Below are positions 1-12,289 of a stretch of DNA of 64,000 bases, piece after piece. The notes under the pieces were generated by a model. That model did no database searches. It saw only the letters and a program-made list of their open reading frames with translations, and was not told the DNA's origin. A program made the translations under genes and the position numbers. The stretch is taken from NCBI GenBank assembly GCA_036898135.1, contig CM072511.1, forward strand, positions 77,170,754 through 77,234,753, in the 5' to 3' direction. How positions within the stretch are numbered: the stretch's first letter is position 1; each line of letters begins with the position of its first letter. The DNA is from Oncomelania hupensis (Eukaryota > Mollusca > Gastropoda > Littorinimorpha > Pomatiopsidae).

Positions 1-235
1 TACCTGGAAATAATGTGAAATAGTCGGGGAATCAGAACGAGTCAAATGTCATTATGTCGGTCGGTTCGTTGGAACCCATATCTCAACAACCACCGAACGG
101 ATTTCGAACAAGCGTCATAGGAACATTATCTAGGTTAGTGGCCTGCCTCCCGTGCACTCATAGTTTCCCTACCACAAAGATCAAGGTCACTGGAGTCATT
201 GTGTTGCTGAACACATTTTGCTCCATATGTATTAA
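1..235 (+). repeat. Dispersed repeat family A, copy 1
   Basis: This copy shares ordered blocks with 2448-2590, 13500-13650 (inverted), 35240-35430, 35585-35870 and 57640-57960. The blocks are a Cys-less non-coding string about cggaat-cagaacgag, a gtcggtcggt-like block, a 'cgaacggattt' block, a 'cataggaacattat-ctaggttagtggcc' block and a 'aaggtcactgg' block. No ORF is conserved between copies, which suggests a non-autonomous element or the end of a larger one. In copies 1 and 2 it is followed directly by family C, so A and C may be two parts of one repeat. Confidence 0.6.
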
Positions 236-299
236 AAAAAAAAACAACGGCTGAAGCGAGTTTGTTGAGTTTTGGTACGCAGGTACGTTTAATCATGGA

Positions 300-717
300 C
301 CATCCTTCAATAGCAGTCCGGTGGTCAAATATTCCGTCAGTCCGTCGCTCCGAATGTCACTTTTTTGTTCAAAATACACTTGTTACCTAATGTCAAAAAT
401 AATTGAATGGAATTTAATCATTGTTTACTTTGCGGATACTTTAACTATGGCTAAGCATGTTAGATCACTCGTATATGTACTTCGCCATTTTCCTAACACG
501 TTTTGCGCTGTATCTAAAAAAAAATGGATAAGCCGATTTTGCTTGCAAATGTTTGAGTGAGTGCTCCATGATTCCATGTTTTAGTTTTGCTTGGTTAAGA
601 TAAAGCCGAGTCACAAAACCGCCAAGAAAATTAACACTTTTGAAAATGCTTAGTTTTGCTGCTATGTGTGTGTTTCTGGAAATACATTTGAATGATTTGT
701 CATCTTGTTCCTGAAGA
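300..717 (+). repeat. Dispersed repeat family C, copy 1
   Basis: Shared blocks with 2580-2915, 10200-10470 and, inverted, 12290-12720 include 'gataaagccgagtcacaa', 'aaaattaacacttttgaaaa', 'tctggaaatacattt' and 'tttgcgctgtatctaa'. No conserved reading frame is seen. Open frames over this stretch are short and change between copies, so I treat it as non-coding repeat. Confidence 0.55.
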
Positions 718-763
718 TAATGATTATGATAATGATGACGATGACGACGACGACGACGACGAC

Positions 764-820
<57 letters not shown>

Positions 821-822
821 AA
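718..822. repeat. (GAC/GAT)n microsatellite
   Basis: About 30 units, GAC-rich at the left and GAT at the right. It translates to poly-Asp on the plus strand and poly-His on the minus strand, which is a composition artefact. Confidence 0.95.
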
Positions 823-1334
823 AAAGGAGACTTGTAGTGCGCTTTATACACTAAGTTTACGCTCGAAGCGCACAAAAGCATCATAAACAGAACTGACAAA
901 AATAACAGATAAAACACACAATTGCCCTTTATCGAAGACTAATAATCTTAAAATCCGGATTAAAAAAGAAACTGTGTACAGCCATGAAGGAATGAGAAAA
1001 ATGGATTTTCAGATGAAATAACTACATATATGTTTTCAGCCTACGTTAAAAAGATTGGCTAAGTTTGTTGTAGGAGCTAACGGTTCGCTACACGCTTCTG
1101 TAAGGCTATTAACTGACATGCCATGTGTCTTGATTTCAGATCTAATTCAGTCGTGTAAACATTTCTTGGATTCAGAAGATATTGCCTACGTAAACACTTA
1201 ATAAGTAGTCTTTGTTTTATTATTAAGTTTTAAACTTCATCGCCCAAACTCCTTTTATAACCTTTTTTTCTTCTTCTTGAGAAACAGGTAACTAAACCCA
1301 CCATGATAAATGATATGATAGTTTTCTTCTACAG

Positions 1335-1515
1335 GGTCCACAACCAGAGCAAAAAAAGAGGCAGAAGGCGTGACACTGCCTGCCGAGAAAGAGAAGATCC
1401 ATGAAGCGAATGACACTGTCGATCAAGATCAGATCGTTGCCATCGTGCTCAGCTCCATGTGCGCCCTAATAGTCGTCGCTGCTGTGGTCGGCACCGTCGT
1501 CTACCGGAGGACTAG
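1335..1515 (+). CDS. Internal exon of a type I single-pass membrane protein (juxtamembrane and TM segment)
   Basis: The exon follows a pyrimidine-rich acceptor (ttcttctacag) and ends at a gtaaag donor, entering and leaving in phase 2. It encodes about 60 residues: a charged, Lys/Glu-rich stretch beginning STTRAKKEAEGV, an acidic linker ending NDTVDQDQ, then a hydrophobic helix of about 23 residues (IVAIVLSSMCALIVVAAVVG) and a basic stop-transfer YRRTR. This is the juxtamembrane and transmembrane part of a type I receptor-like or adhesion-like protein. No extracellular domain is visible in the window, so the family cannot be named. The splice phase matches the exon at 2198. Confidence 0.72.
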
Positions 1516-2197
1516 GTAAAGCTCTTCCTTCTTTTTTGCCCATTCGCGCCCACCCAATGGCGCTTCGGGGAACTTCAATGATCTCCCCGGACAATGTTGT
1601 TTAAATGGAATCACGGAAAATTACTTGGTTTACCTGGCAGCGGAGCACCATCTACGTTAATCATTCGTATTCTCTTTTATAATAACTAGTAACAGGTTAA
1701 AACGTTTTAATTTGTTGAGGTCTGTATGTTAAGAAAATGGAGAGACATCAAAGTGGTCACTTACGTACACTTAGGAAACATCAATAAAGACGCCGGGGAA
1801 GCCCACTTCAGTTTTAGGGCTGTTTATTGTTGGGGGGCCATTGTTTCCTCGGCTCTTCCAAGTCTCAACATTGCGCACACGCGCAAACTAAGCCAATAAC
1901 CTGCCACAGGTCTGCATTCATGCCATTTGCAGTCCTGTCCTAGAAGTAGAGCAGAAAAGCACGACTGTTGACACCTATTGTCACAAGCCACAAGCGCTTG
2001 TGTCACACGCAGACGGGATAGAAGTGTGGGTAAAAGGGTAAAATAAGAGCCGGAAGTGCAATGATGCGCGAAAATTTGCCGGATGTAAACAATCTCTGGG
2101 ATCGATGTAGAATAAATGTAGTAGGTTTAAGAAGGCAACAGAAGAAATAACATTTATTACTGAATTTTTTGTTTTTGGTTTGTCTGTTTCATTTTAG

Positions 2198-2342
2198 CAG
2201 TAAGAGTACAAAACGATTGCGTTCACTGACTGCCCAGCGAGAGGAAAACCAGGGTTCATTGTCCGTAGACTACGCTTTGCAATCCAGACCTCATGAATAT
2301 CACACCAGGTCCTTCTCCAGCAATGGACCTGAAATTATGTAG
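2198..2342 (+). CDS. Terminal exon of the same membrane protein (cytoplasmic tail and stop)
   Basis: The acceptor is cattttag, and one base completes the split Ser codon left by the exon ending at 1515. The exon encodes about 47 residues, SSKSTKRLRSLTAQREEN onward, ending GPEIM and a TAG at 2340-2342. The tail is hydrophilic and rich in Ser and Arg. It contains two tyrosines (VDYAL, HEYHT) that could be phosphorylation or sorting sites, though no exact ITAM or ITIM is present. Acceptors six bases long in the form tagcag make a NAGNAG pair, so one Ser may be optional. A (GAT)n tract and a dispersed repeat lie in the presumed 3' UTR. Possible polyadenylation signals (aataaa) occur near 3113. 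Confidence 0.7.
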
Positions 2343-2344
2343 TA

Positions 2345-2430
2345 ATGATGCTGATGTGATGGTAGTGATGGTGGAGATGATGACGATGATAATGATGATG
2401 ATGATGAGGAAGATGAGGAGGATGATGAGG
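2345..2430. repeat. Imperfect (GAT)n tract in the presumed 3' UTR
   Basis: GATGAT and GAGGAT units start just after the TAG stop of the membrane protein. Confidence 0.75.
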
Positions 2431-2447
2431 ATGGATATTGTCGTTTA

Positions 2448-2915
2448 GTTTGTTTTTCCAGACTTATCTGGAAATGCTGTAAAAGTGTCGGGAATCAGAA
2501 CGAGCCAATTAATGTGGTCGTTCTGTCAGTCCGTTGCTCGCCATATCTTAAGAACATTGGACATATTTTTTCAAACTTCATAGGAACATTGTATTTTACT
2601 CAAAATCACTCGACCGATTTGATTATATTTACTATGCAAATAATTTACTCAGCCATACAGTTATGTCATTCCTATTTGCTCTTTTGCAAACATCCATGCA
2701 GGTGGCTGAGCTCCATCACTTTGTATACACGTTTTGCGCCTGAATCTCAAACATTTAGGCTATAAAAAAGAGATAGTGGCCAATTATTCAGTACTTTAAG
2801 TTTTGCTTCTTTTGATACGCCCGAGACAGAACAGCCCCAAGAAAATTAACTTTTTTGAAAAAAAACTGGTTTTTACCTACGTGTCTATATATTTGAATTG
2901 CTTGCTATCTTGTGT
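2448..2915 (+). repeat. Dispersed repeat families A and C, copy 2
   Basis: Family A blocks (gggaatcagaacgag; 'cttcataggaacattg') are followed by family C blocks ('cgttttgcgcctgaatctc', 'ccaagaaaattaac'). The A-then-C order is the same as at 1-717, supporting a single composite repeat. Confidence 0.55.
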
Positions 2916-2945
2916 GTGTGTGTGTGTGCCTGTGTGTGTGGGTGT

Positions 2946-2990
<45 letters not shown>
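2910..2990. repeat. (GT)n microsatellite
   Basis: Interrupted GT dinucleotide tract of about 80 bp. Confidence 0.95.
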
Positions 2991-2991
<1 letters not shown>

Positions 2992-3834
2992 AAACTGGAA
3001 AAAGCATGCATGTAATGTAATTGAAAAACTGTGTAGTGCAGACCGTATTTGAATTGAAAGTTGCCTCAGTTCACTTGCAGATTGCTTCTTGTTTTGTTGT
3101 TTTTATAGAGTGTAATAAATAATAAAATAATAACAAAATATATATTTATTTATATACACACATAGTCGATTGACTGTTACAAATTGCTTTTCATGTGGAG
3201 TACTGTAATGTTTCGTTTTTTTTTTCATAACGTTTTCATTACATTCTAAAAAATGTATTCCACTTATTTATTAATCTGATTGTAATATTTTCTTTTAAAT
3301 GTGTTTTTTTTTTGTTTTGTTTTGTTATCTGTATCACCAATTATTTATTTAATCACTTTTTATATAACGCTTTCCAGCCCAAGGTGCTGGCTGATACAGG
3401 CTATAACTCAAGCCGCCCGAGGCGCCCACTTGAAACCTTTGGGCACATAGTCTGACGCCCAGACGACTGAGCACAATTCTGGGCGACCGGAAAGGGTGAG
3501 AAAGGACCAAGTGCATGCTGGGTGTATTTGTATAGACGGCACTCACCCTTCTAGGACATGAGCATCAGGATCTTTAAAGTCCGTGCGTGGAAGGCCGGTG
3601 TGCACAGGCTAGACCTCGGTTTAATTTATTCTCTCATCCGATACAAGTAGTAATCATTGCAATCACAATTCAATATTTTGTGCAGTTTCTTGATAATCAG
3701 AAAATGTATTTCGTACACGTTTGCAAAATTGTATTACATTTAAAAGAAAGTATCGTTTTGGAGTACAGAGGAGAATGGACATTTCATTTTATGTTCAGTT
3801 CAGTAATATTTCTGTCTCTATCTGGTTGTGAGTT
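2991..3834. other. Non-coding interval
   Basis: No supportable gene. It is AT-rich to about 3340, with aataaa signals near 3113. From about 3340 to 3620 a GC-richer block begins with 'tttttatataacgcttt', which resembles the 3' ends of small retroposons seen elsewhere in the window, but no second copy of the whole block is present here. Confidence 0.5.
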
Positions 3835-3837
3835 GTG

Positions 3838-5681
3838 CTAAAAGACATGCGCACAGCAAAGGAGAACTTGATAGAAGATCAATGCCAGGAAATAGAGAAC
3901 AGTCTGAACAAGAACAACAGCGAGAAGGCCTACCAGACTGTGAAGCGGCTGACAAGTGTTAAACAGCCCAAAGTCTCCACGATCCAAAGCAAGTCTGGCA
4001 TTGCCTTACAGAAGAACAAGAAGTCTTGAACAGAGGGACAGAGTACTGCTCTGACCTTTAGAACCACACACCAAACGGAGACCCCTCAGTTCTAACATGT
4101 CCCGAGAACAGAGAAGAAGAAGAAATCATCCCCATTCTCCGAGAAGAAGTTGAGGCAGCGGTGCAATCGCTGAAGAAAGGGAATTCAGCGGGAGTGGACA
4201 ACATACCCGCGGAACTGCTTCAAGCAGGAGAAGCGATGATTGACGCACTCACCATTATCTGTAACAAGATCTGGCCATCTGGGGAGTGGCCTACACCATG
4301 GACTGTCACTTGTCATCACTCTTCCCAGAAAACGTAACCTTCAGGAGTGTAAAAATTACCGCACCATCAGCCTCATCAGACATCCCAGCAAGGTCCTCCT
4401 GAAAATAATATTTAACAGGTTGAAACCCCAAGCTGAACAAATCATAGCTGAAGAACAAGCAGGATTCGGGGCAGGGCGAAGTACCACTGAACAGATTTTC
4501 AAACCTCAGAATAATCTGTGAGAAATACCTACAGCACCAACAACATCTATATCATGTGTTCATAGACTTCAAGACAGCGTTTGACCGAGTCTGGCATGCA
4601 GCTCTGTGGGCAAACATGAGAGTGTACAACATCAGCCCTAAAATTATTGAAGTCATCAAATGCCTTTATGACAAGGCTACCAGTGCAGTACTCAACAACA
4701 GCGCCATCGGAAACTGGTTCAGAACAACAATCGGTATGCGTTAGGGATGCCTACTCTCTCCAACACTCTTCAACATCTTCCTAGAGCGCATCATGTCAGA
4801 TGCCCTTGCAGATCACGAAGGCACAGTCAGCATAGAGGGTAGAGCAATCTCTAACCTTCGTTTTGCGGATGACATTGATGGATTGGCTGGAGAGGAACAA
4901 AAACTTGAACAGCTGGTACAGAGTCTTGACAACACCTCCGGAGCCTATGGAATGGAAATAAGTGCAGAGAAGACCAAAATGATGACCAACAACACCAATG
5001 GCATCAACGTGGACATCAAAGTCCAAAGCCAGTCCCTCAACACAGTACATAATTTCAAATATTTAGGAGCCATTGTATCAGACATGGGTCCCGGCAGGAA
5101 GTCCTCTCCAGGATCGCACATACAGCTACTGCCCTTGCAAGGTTGAAACCAATTTGGAAAGACAGGACCATCAGCCTACATTCCAAGGTAAGACTGCTGC
5201 GCTCCCTTGTCATCTCCATCTTCCTATATGCTTGCGAAACATGGACCCTCACATCAGATCTACAACGAAGAATACAAAGCATGGAGATGAGGTGCTACAG
5301 AAGACTTCTGGGCATTTCCTATACCCAGCACATCGCCAACAACGAAGTCAGAAAGACAATCACACAAGTCATTGGACAATGCGTTGACCTGGTCACAGTG
5401 GTGAAGAAACGGAAATTTTGATGGAATGGCCACGTCACCAGATCATCAGGCCTTGCAAAGACCATAATGCAAGACACAGTTCAAGGAGGTAGAAGAAGAG
5501 GGAGACCGAAAAAGAGGTGGGAGGACAACATTCGAGAAAGGACTGGCTTGACACTGAGCAAAACCATCAAGGTTGCTGAGGACAGAAAAAGATGGAGTAC
5601 GCTGGTTAAACGATCATATGTGGTGCTCCTACGACTTCTGAGTTACGGGATAGGATAGGATATGATAGGATAGGATAGGAT
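3838..5681 (+). pseudogene. RTE-clade LINE, 5'-truncated and broken reverse transcriptase
   Basis: Frames along this stretch match the other RTE copies in the window: a pre-RT linker (MRTAKENLIEDQCQEIENSL) and RT blocks (DFKTAFDRVWHAALW at about 4566, GCLLSPTLFNIFLERIM at about 4746, RFADDIDGL at about 4857). The C-terminal region ends with a RRRGRPKKRWEDNIRE block at about 5490. The catalytic box is FADD. The reading frame is interrupted several times, including a TAG at 4742-4744 where sister copies have Gln. The endonuclease is missing. The 3' end is a short-unit (GGATA)n tail at 5648-5681, which is typical of RTE elements. It is a dead copy. Confidence 0.85.
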
Positions 5682-7670
5682 CTGGCTGGTTCCTTCGTTC
5701 CCTCTCTCTTCTCCAGGAGGCTGCTTCTGCTGTTGCTGAAAATTATGATATGTCGACTGCATCAATTCAAACTGAAATGTTATGAAATGGAAAAAGATTT
5801 GTAATTGTCAATTCACAGCAGAGTGTTCCCTCCGAGTACTTTCCAGAAACATGCGCAACCGTCTTTCGATGTTAGTTCGCGTTGACGACGTGGAAGGGTG
5901 TGCGTGGTTAGGATGGTTTGGTGCGCTTAAAGGGGTGGGCTCAATGCTGTTATTGACAACACCACTATCAGCAATTACTGTAACATGGACTGTACGCGAG
6001 CAGGCCCAAGTGATGTTTGATATTATAAGAACTTCTTTTTCTTCAACGGATGTTGCTTTAACTGGAAGGCAGGAACATGCCGACTAACAGAATTCTTGAT
6101 TTGCTGCAATAAATCCAGGTGGTTATAGTATACTACTAAATAAATGAAAATAATGTATAATCAGAAATAATGTCTAGAATGAGTTGAATTCAACTTACAC
6201 TATAATTATTTAACAAAAAAGTGTCAATTCAAGATCTACTGCTTTTAGAAACTCAGAAACGTTCAGGTCAATAGCCGCATCCTTCAGACCTTTAACACTG
6301 CTTTTATCGAGTCAATTCTTACTTTCATTTATTTGCGGGTCCGTAAGTTTGTGCATGAAAAACAGAAGTTTGCTTGATCTAGTGACGATTGTTTGTGGGA
6401 AGGTTGTGGATATGAAACAAGAGTCTTTGTGCTGTATGAAAGGCGTATTGTGCAGAATGTTGTTTCCATTATCCATGATCAAAGTCACGTGCTTGCTCAC
6501 CACTTCCAGCTCTTACCTTCTTGACGGCGCTTTCGAATGAAAACTAAGAACAGTTTTATATCTTATTCTGTGCCTCTGATTAGCAGATAATAAATTCAAC
6601 CAGTTGTACAATATGTGTGTGTGGATGTACATATCGCTCATAAGCCTCAAGTAAACAGTCTTATTGTTCTACCATCTTTGCATATATTCACTGTTTGACT
6701 ATGCAAATTATAATCCTGCAGTTTTTGATTGTATTATGTACAAAACGTTGTACTTTATTATAAAGAGAATAAAGTTGTCGTATTTGTATTTGTATCCAAT
6801 TCAATGTCCACTAGTATGGCACACAATAGTTGAATTTGTAACAACAAACGAGTTTCATTCTCAATGACAATTAATATTGTTATTGTACTGTGTATAATTT
6901 GTGTTGACTGTTTGTACACCACAATGTAATTTCTTGAAAGAGATGTGGTCCTGATTCGGCTATTTGCAGTCCGTTGAATGGCATCCTATAAACAATGAAT
7001 AACTAACTTGAAAGAGATAGTTCTCTTATCTTATCTTAAATCAAGACTCCGTAGAAACACTTCCACATAAATTAAAAGAACCAATCTTGTCCCAAATAAA
7101 TTATTTACATATAAGGTTACTTATTTAAAAAAAGAAAAGAAAAAAGGACTAATAAAATATATAGAAATGTTTCAAGTGGAATTAACGAAACAGAACAGGT
7201 TGAATTGGCGCATCGCGATGTTAATGAAGGGAGAGAACTTCAGTTTTGCACGCAACAGTTAGGCCGAAAATTGATTATCGGCCCTAGCTCATTTCTTATT
7301 CTTTCCTTGTTTCCTTCTTTCCTTTCCTACCCATCGTCACAATGTAGGCTTGAGGTATATGAGAAGCATTAAGTTACTAGGCTTCGTGACTTCAGTGTCA
7401 CAGATTCGTTTAACATTTAAACTTAGTGTTACTTTACTTTATAAATATAAACTGGAACTCACAGTAACCCCTTGGAAATTAATGGGTTTTGTGTTTATAA
7501 AATTGAAGAAGATGGACAAAATGGAAAGATATTAATATTTAGAAAGTTAATTAATTGATTAATCTAATAAATCAGCCCATGGTAAAGACATCGACACGAG
7601 ATTTCTGGTAGTCTTCTTTAACTGAAGAAGAATAAGAGTCGAGTGAACTTGAAACCAAGGAAAGCGTAAG
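5682..7670. other. Intergenic interval without a recognised gene
   Basis: Short open frames show no family motifs. The interval is AT-rich. At about 6640-6802 a sequence ends 'aataaagttgtcg' plus a GTATTT-type short repeat, which resembles a retroposon 3' end. Positions 6946-7000 (tgtggtcctgattcggct) recur at 63724-63775, marking another dispersed repeat. Confidence 0.5.
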
Positions 7671-7674
7671 GAAG

Positions 7675-7803
7675 AGAAGAGCAGGAAGAAGAAGAAGAAG
7701 GAGGAGGAGGAGGAGGAGGAGGAGAAGGAGAAGAAGAAGAAGAAGAAGAAGAAGAAGAAGAAGAAGAAGAAGAAGAAGAAGAAGAAGAAGAAGAAGAAGA
7801 AGC
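7675..7803. repeat. (GAA/GGA)n purine tract
   Basis: A pure-purine strand of about 125 bp, GGA-rich then GAA for about 24 units. It gives poly-Ser or poly-Leu frames on the minus strand, which I do not treat as genes. Confidence 0.95.
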
Positions 7804-8321
7804 GAACGAGGAAAAGATGGGCGAATTAAATGAAGGGGTGAAGGAGTTGATCGAGGGCATGGCGGTATTTCTGACAAATTCCGTCCCGACATGTGAATGG
7901 GTTCAATTATCCATTCCCTGTTCTTAATCATTGCAATGGAAATAAGGACCGGCATTGCTCTGTTTTCTTTCCTTCTTCCGATTTTGCTATTTTCATTTTG
8001 TAGTAAGGCCATCAAGCAACGATTGAAACATTTTCAGGAGGGAGAACTGATTCTAACACACTAATGTGAATCAATTTTAACAGATTAAAATAGCCCTCAT
8101 CCCTACCCCCCCCCCTCTTTTTTATTTTTATTTTACCGAATGGACTATGGGTGAATGTCTCTAAACCCCAGTTAATGAGCTTGAGTGGACTCCCAAACGT
8201 CTTGCTTTCCAGACAGGAGTGAGTGACAAACTGAAGGGTAAGCAGCAGTAGAGGCAGAACAAGAGAACAAGAAGTGGAATACGAACAAGAAGACCAAGAA
8301 CAAAAACAAGAAGAACTAGAA

Positions 8322-8435
<114 letters not shown>

Positions 8436-9039
8436 TCACGAAGTGCGCAGCTGGCTCAGTGGTGTACGCAGTATACTCGAAGGCACTTTGTAGCCTGTAA
8501 AGGCAGTCTGGAATATAAAATTAATTTTTTTTAATCCTGAGAAGAAGAAAGAGGAGGGAGAGAGAGAAAGAGTAGTAGAAGAAGGCGAAAAAGGAATACT
8601 ACTTCTACTATTGCTGCTGTTGCTACGATGACGAAAAAGAAGGAGCGACAACTATTACTACGACGATGGCGACAAAGATGGAGAAGAAGAGGTAAAAGAA
8701 GAAGAAGAAAGGAGAGTTTGTGTGTGCATGGTCTATCAGGCGACGTTGAGGAATTTTAAGCACAGAATATTTCTCTAATTTATAGAATAATTTCCCACTG
8801 TATCCACCAGTACCGCCCACCACTCTCAACCCCCCAAAGGACGTCGAGTATTAAGATCTGATAACATCGTTAAGGGAAACATTTCTTACATTTACAACAA
8901 CTTAGAGAACATTTAAATAAATTAAAAAGCTGCAGTTAGGAAAATTCAAATCTCCAAATCAAATTGAAATTGTTCATTGATTTTTTTTCAACTTTCGAAT
9001 CCTGCAGGATTTAATTGAACAATTTACAATATCTATCTA

Positions 9040-9052
9040 TCTGTCCCTCCCT

Positions 9053-9094
<42 letters not shown>

Positions 9095-9189
9095 CTCTCA
9101 CTATGCCTCGCCCCTGTGTTTATGTGTTGTGATATCAGGGTGTGTATATAATTACACACAAACACACACACACAGTCACACCCACACAC

Positions 9190-9252
<63 letters not shown>
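9040..9252. repeat. (CT)n and (AC)n microsatellites
   Basis: A CCCT/CT tract at 9040-9092 and an AC tract at 9154-9252 are separated by about 60 bp of unique sequence. Confidence 0.95.
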
Positions 9253-9255
<3 letters not shown>

Positions 9256-9374
9256 GCGGGATATGGTCCGAAAACCTAACACTTTTACTTGTACACTATC
9301 GCTCAAAACATTATAGCAGGCAGACCAGACAATTAACATTTATGCAATCTTCTCACACCGTGACTTATGCAAAT

Positions 9375-9670
9375 GAAATGTGAAACCATATAGTTAAACA
9401 CGCAGCTTACCATGAAAAAACCCAGTGTTTTCAGATTTATGCGAAATGCGTCCACAGAGTCTGCCATCTTTATGCCCTCTGGAAGAGCATTCCACCAGAC
9501 CGGTGCAGTGTATCTGAAAGACCTCTGCCCATAGCTCTTAGTCTTACACTGCTTGTGCCTATGTAGAAACCACGAGGAGAGACCTGGAAGCTGATCGGAG
9601 GCTGCCAGAGGTTGCAACGAGCGGAGGTTGCAACACTTACAGTATTAAGAATATATGCATTGTCATACGT
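9375..9670 (-). pseudogene. CR1/Jockey-type LINE, 3' fragment of the RT ORF
   Basis: The minus strand encodes the C-terminal block that follows RT in CR1/Jockey-group LINEs: GQRSFRYTAPVWWNALPEGI, then a DAFRINLKTLGFF block. This is equivalent to the 'RSF.Y.AP..WN.LP..I....S...FK..LKT' signature. Only about 90 residues remain, in two frames, so it is a 5'-truncated remnant. The exact LINE clade cannot be resolved from this block. Confidence 0.65.
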
Positions 9671-10078
9671 AAACATCGCTCAATATAGAATTACCCACGT
9701 CTACATTCTTTACACTTTATATGTATTTGGACATATACTGAATGAATGCAATGATAATCAAAATGTAAATGGAAGGAGGACGGGGATAGAAGGCAAACAC
9801 GTCGAACGCAGAACTTCACTAGCCTCGAGTGCCCAAGGGTTTCGATCTGGACATAATCTTGGCAAATCCTAAAGATGACAGCGATGATAAATAAGATGAT
9901 TCCGGAGCTCCACTATTTGATGTCCCTCTCCTAGGGAGACAGTTCCTTGCTGCCTGCAACCTGACACCCATAGTATTTACTGCACATAAGGTTACTGTTA
10001 ATAGTTAATGAGTTTTCCTCATTTTGTTTTATAATTAAAGTTGTTCTGTACTCATGTAAGCGCCTAGATCAGGCGCAT
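9671..10078. other. Non-coding interval
   Basis: No gene seen. The end, 'aagcgcctagatcaggcgcataaa' in two parts running into (AAT)n, looks like the tail of a CR1/L2-type retroposon. Confidence 0.4.
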
Positions 10079-10089
10079 AAATAATAATG

Positions 10090-10168
<79 letters not shown>
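10079..10168. repeat. (AAT)n microsatellite
   Basis: About 29 AAT units. It may have expanded from a retroposon tail. Confidence 0.95.
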
Positions 10169-10169
<1 letters not shown>

Positions 10170-10199
10170 GGCGTCCGCACATGAATCAACAATCCCGCA

Positions 10200-10470
10200 T
10201 TGAAAACCTTTCTTGTTGAATGCTATGCTAAACGCCTTTTGCGCCGTAAACCTATCCCAATATTTCGCTGATCCGAATTGGATTATTGTTTGCTTGCAGA
10301 TAGCTCAGATGGTGTCCATCATTTTTCTACATGTTTCATTTTGCGTTTTAGGATAAAGCCGATCGAGTCACAACACTCCAAGGAAAGTTAACACTGTTGA
10401 AAATGCTTATTTTCCGGCTATGTGTATGAGCGTCTGGAAATACATGTGACTGCTTCTTATCTTGTTTCGT
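10200..10470 (+). repeat. Dispersed repeat family C, copy 3
   Basis: Blocks 'cgccttttgcgccgtaaacc', 'ggataaagccgatcgagtca', 'ggaaagttaacactgttgaa' and 'ctggaaatacatgtgac' match copies 1 and 2 in order. Confidence 0.55.
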
Positions 10471-11142
10471 TTTCCGTCGGCATTCAGTATAAATACTTTG
10501 TGTCTGTTCTTTCCAAGTCGAACCGTCGCAGTGAAAGTTGTCATCCATATTTTGTTGCCACGGCCACAACATAGAACACAATGCAATGATTGATTGAACA
10601 TGCAACAGCTAAAGGTCAAATAAATTTCAAAATGAGGTCACGTTCAAAGGTTCAACGGTGAAACACGATGAAGATGAAATGCGATGACACTTGTAATTAG
10701 GCCTTTTAACAAAAAAAATCTCCAAACGTCGCTCAATACAGAAGTAGGAGTAATGGACGGGCTCTGTCAGTTAGTGAAAAGCTCCATCAATAGCCGTATC
10801 AAGCAGGAGGAGGAGGAAAAGAGGGGTAACTAAAACAGATGAGGTCGTTTCTTTATTGGGCGAGCGCACGCTCTTTTGTGGTTGAGCTAATGCTAGGGCC
10901 ATAACCGGTAAAACACGAAGCGCCATCTAAATCGCTGCTGCTTCCCATGATTCCTCAGCCGCAATGCCTACTCCCTGGCTGGCTAATGTTCCCGGCGGTG
11001 GGTCCGCTAATTGCCAGCAGGCAGCTAGACACTCCGTCCATTAACTCCTTCACGACCAGACATTTCCTCATCACTAAATCGCCAGTTTTATTTTTATTTA
11101 TTAAACCGAAAAGACACTTAGACAGTGCTTGCGTGAGCAAAC

Positions 11143-11187
<45 letters not shown>

Positions 11188-12280
11188 GGAGGAGGAGGTG
11201 GAGGACGAGGGACGAGGGAGGAAGGAGGAGTGTGGATTCAGTCGATGAATGAAAATCCTTTGAGTATAATGGAACTTGTAAGAAAGTATAGGATTTACAA
11301 TATTTACAGGCTAATTTCAAAAGACAAACATTTAAACATAACTATACCTATTAGTTTGTTTGTTGTTGTTTTTATCGCGGAGGTAATCATTTTGAAGAAG
11401 AAGAAGAAGAAAATGGAGGAGAAGAAGCAGCAGCAGAAGAAAAGATATACCGGTATGTAACATGCACGCGAATACCACGAAAATACAGAAAATAAACTCG
11501 CAGAAAACAAGCTAACAAAAGAAAAAGCTCAAAGTAAAAGCTACAACACACACACATACACACACCCACACACACCCACACCCACACACACACCCACGCA
11601 CACACAAACACAGAGTTTTGTTTTTATAAACCATCACAGCAACAACAAACAACGAGATAACACACGGAAATAAGGAAATAAACAACGAAACAAAAAACTA
11701 CAGCAAATAATATAATTATATTTCAATCAAAATGTTTTTTCACAATGGCTCGGTAATGCATGTTCTGCATACCTTTTTTCCCATGTGACGATTGGAACAC
11801 GTTTGCATTGTTTGCCATCTTGTCTGCATTGGTCTTCTCCATGGTGAGTTTCGATTGGGGATCTAGCGTGACAATTAATTCTCTGTTGATTCAGATCTGG
11901 TTGGTTGTCGATCTCTCCCCTTGTCCAAAGACTGCTGGGTTGGTTCTCTTTTTTCGTGATGCGATGGGCAAGAGGCAGCGATCATTAAGCGCAGTACAAA
12001 GTGGCCCCCATACATCAAAGCTCTAAAGCCCAGCAAACAGCCTTGTCGATGTGGTCGCATCGTTAGCCTGCCTCTTAAACCTCTTCGTGTCATTCCTTGT
12101 GCTCGTTGAACATTGCTTTTTCCTCCCTTTCTCTGTTCTTTGTGAGGTTTTGTTGTGTTCTTCACAATCCTCAACCACACCTTTCGTTTTAGGTGGATTT
12201 TGGACTTATTACTCTTTGACTGTACACTTCATACTCACAGTCTCTTTAAGTGAACATATTCACATTATTCTACAAGAAAA
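10471..12280. other. Intergenic interval without a recognised gene
   Basis: Both strands were read and no conserved domain was found. It holds a (GA)n tract at 11149-11185, an AC-rich tract at 11548-11610 and an A-rich purine run around 11395-11450. Frames up to about 120 residues overlap these simple repeats or lack motifs. Confidence 0.5.
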
Positions 12281-12289
12281 TGTGACCCC

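Noticed and set aside
692..886. Poly-Asp (plus) and poly-His (minus) reading frames
   Set aside because: They are translations of a (GAC/GAT)n microsatellite with no conserved flanking protein sequence.
7572..8015. Poly-Leu and poly-Ser frames on the minus strand
   Set aside because: They come from the (GAA)n tract and have no domain or signal outside it.
10955..11320. 121-codon minus-strand frame
   Set aside because: It includes the (GA)n tract as poly-Leu/Ser, lacks recognisable motifs and has no splice or homology support.
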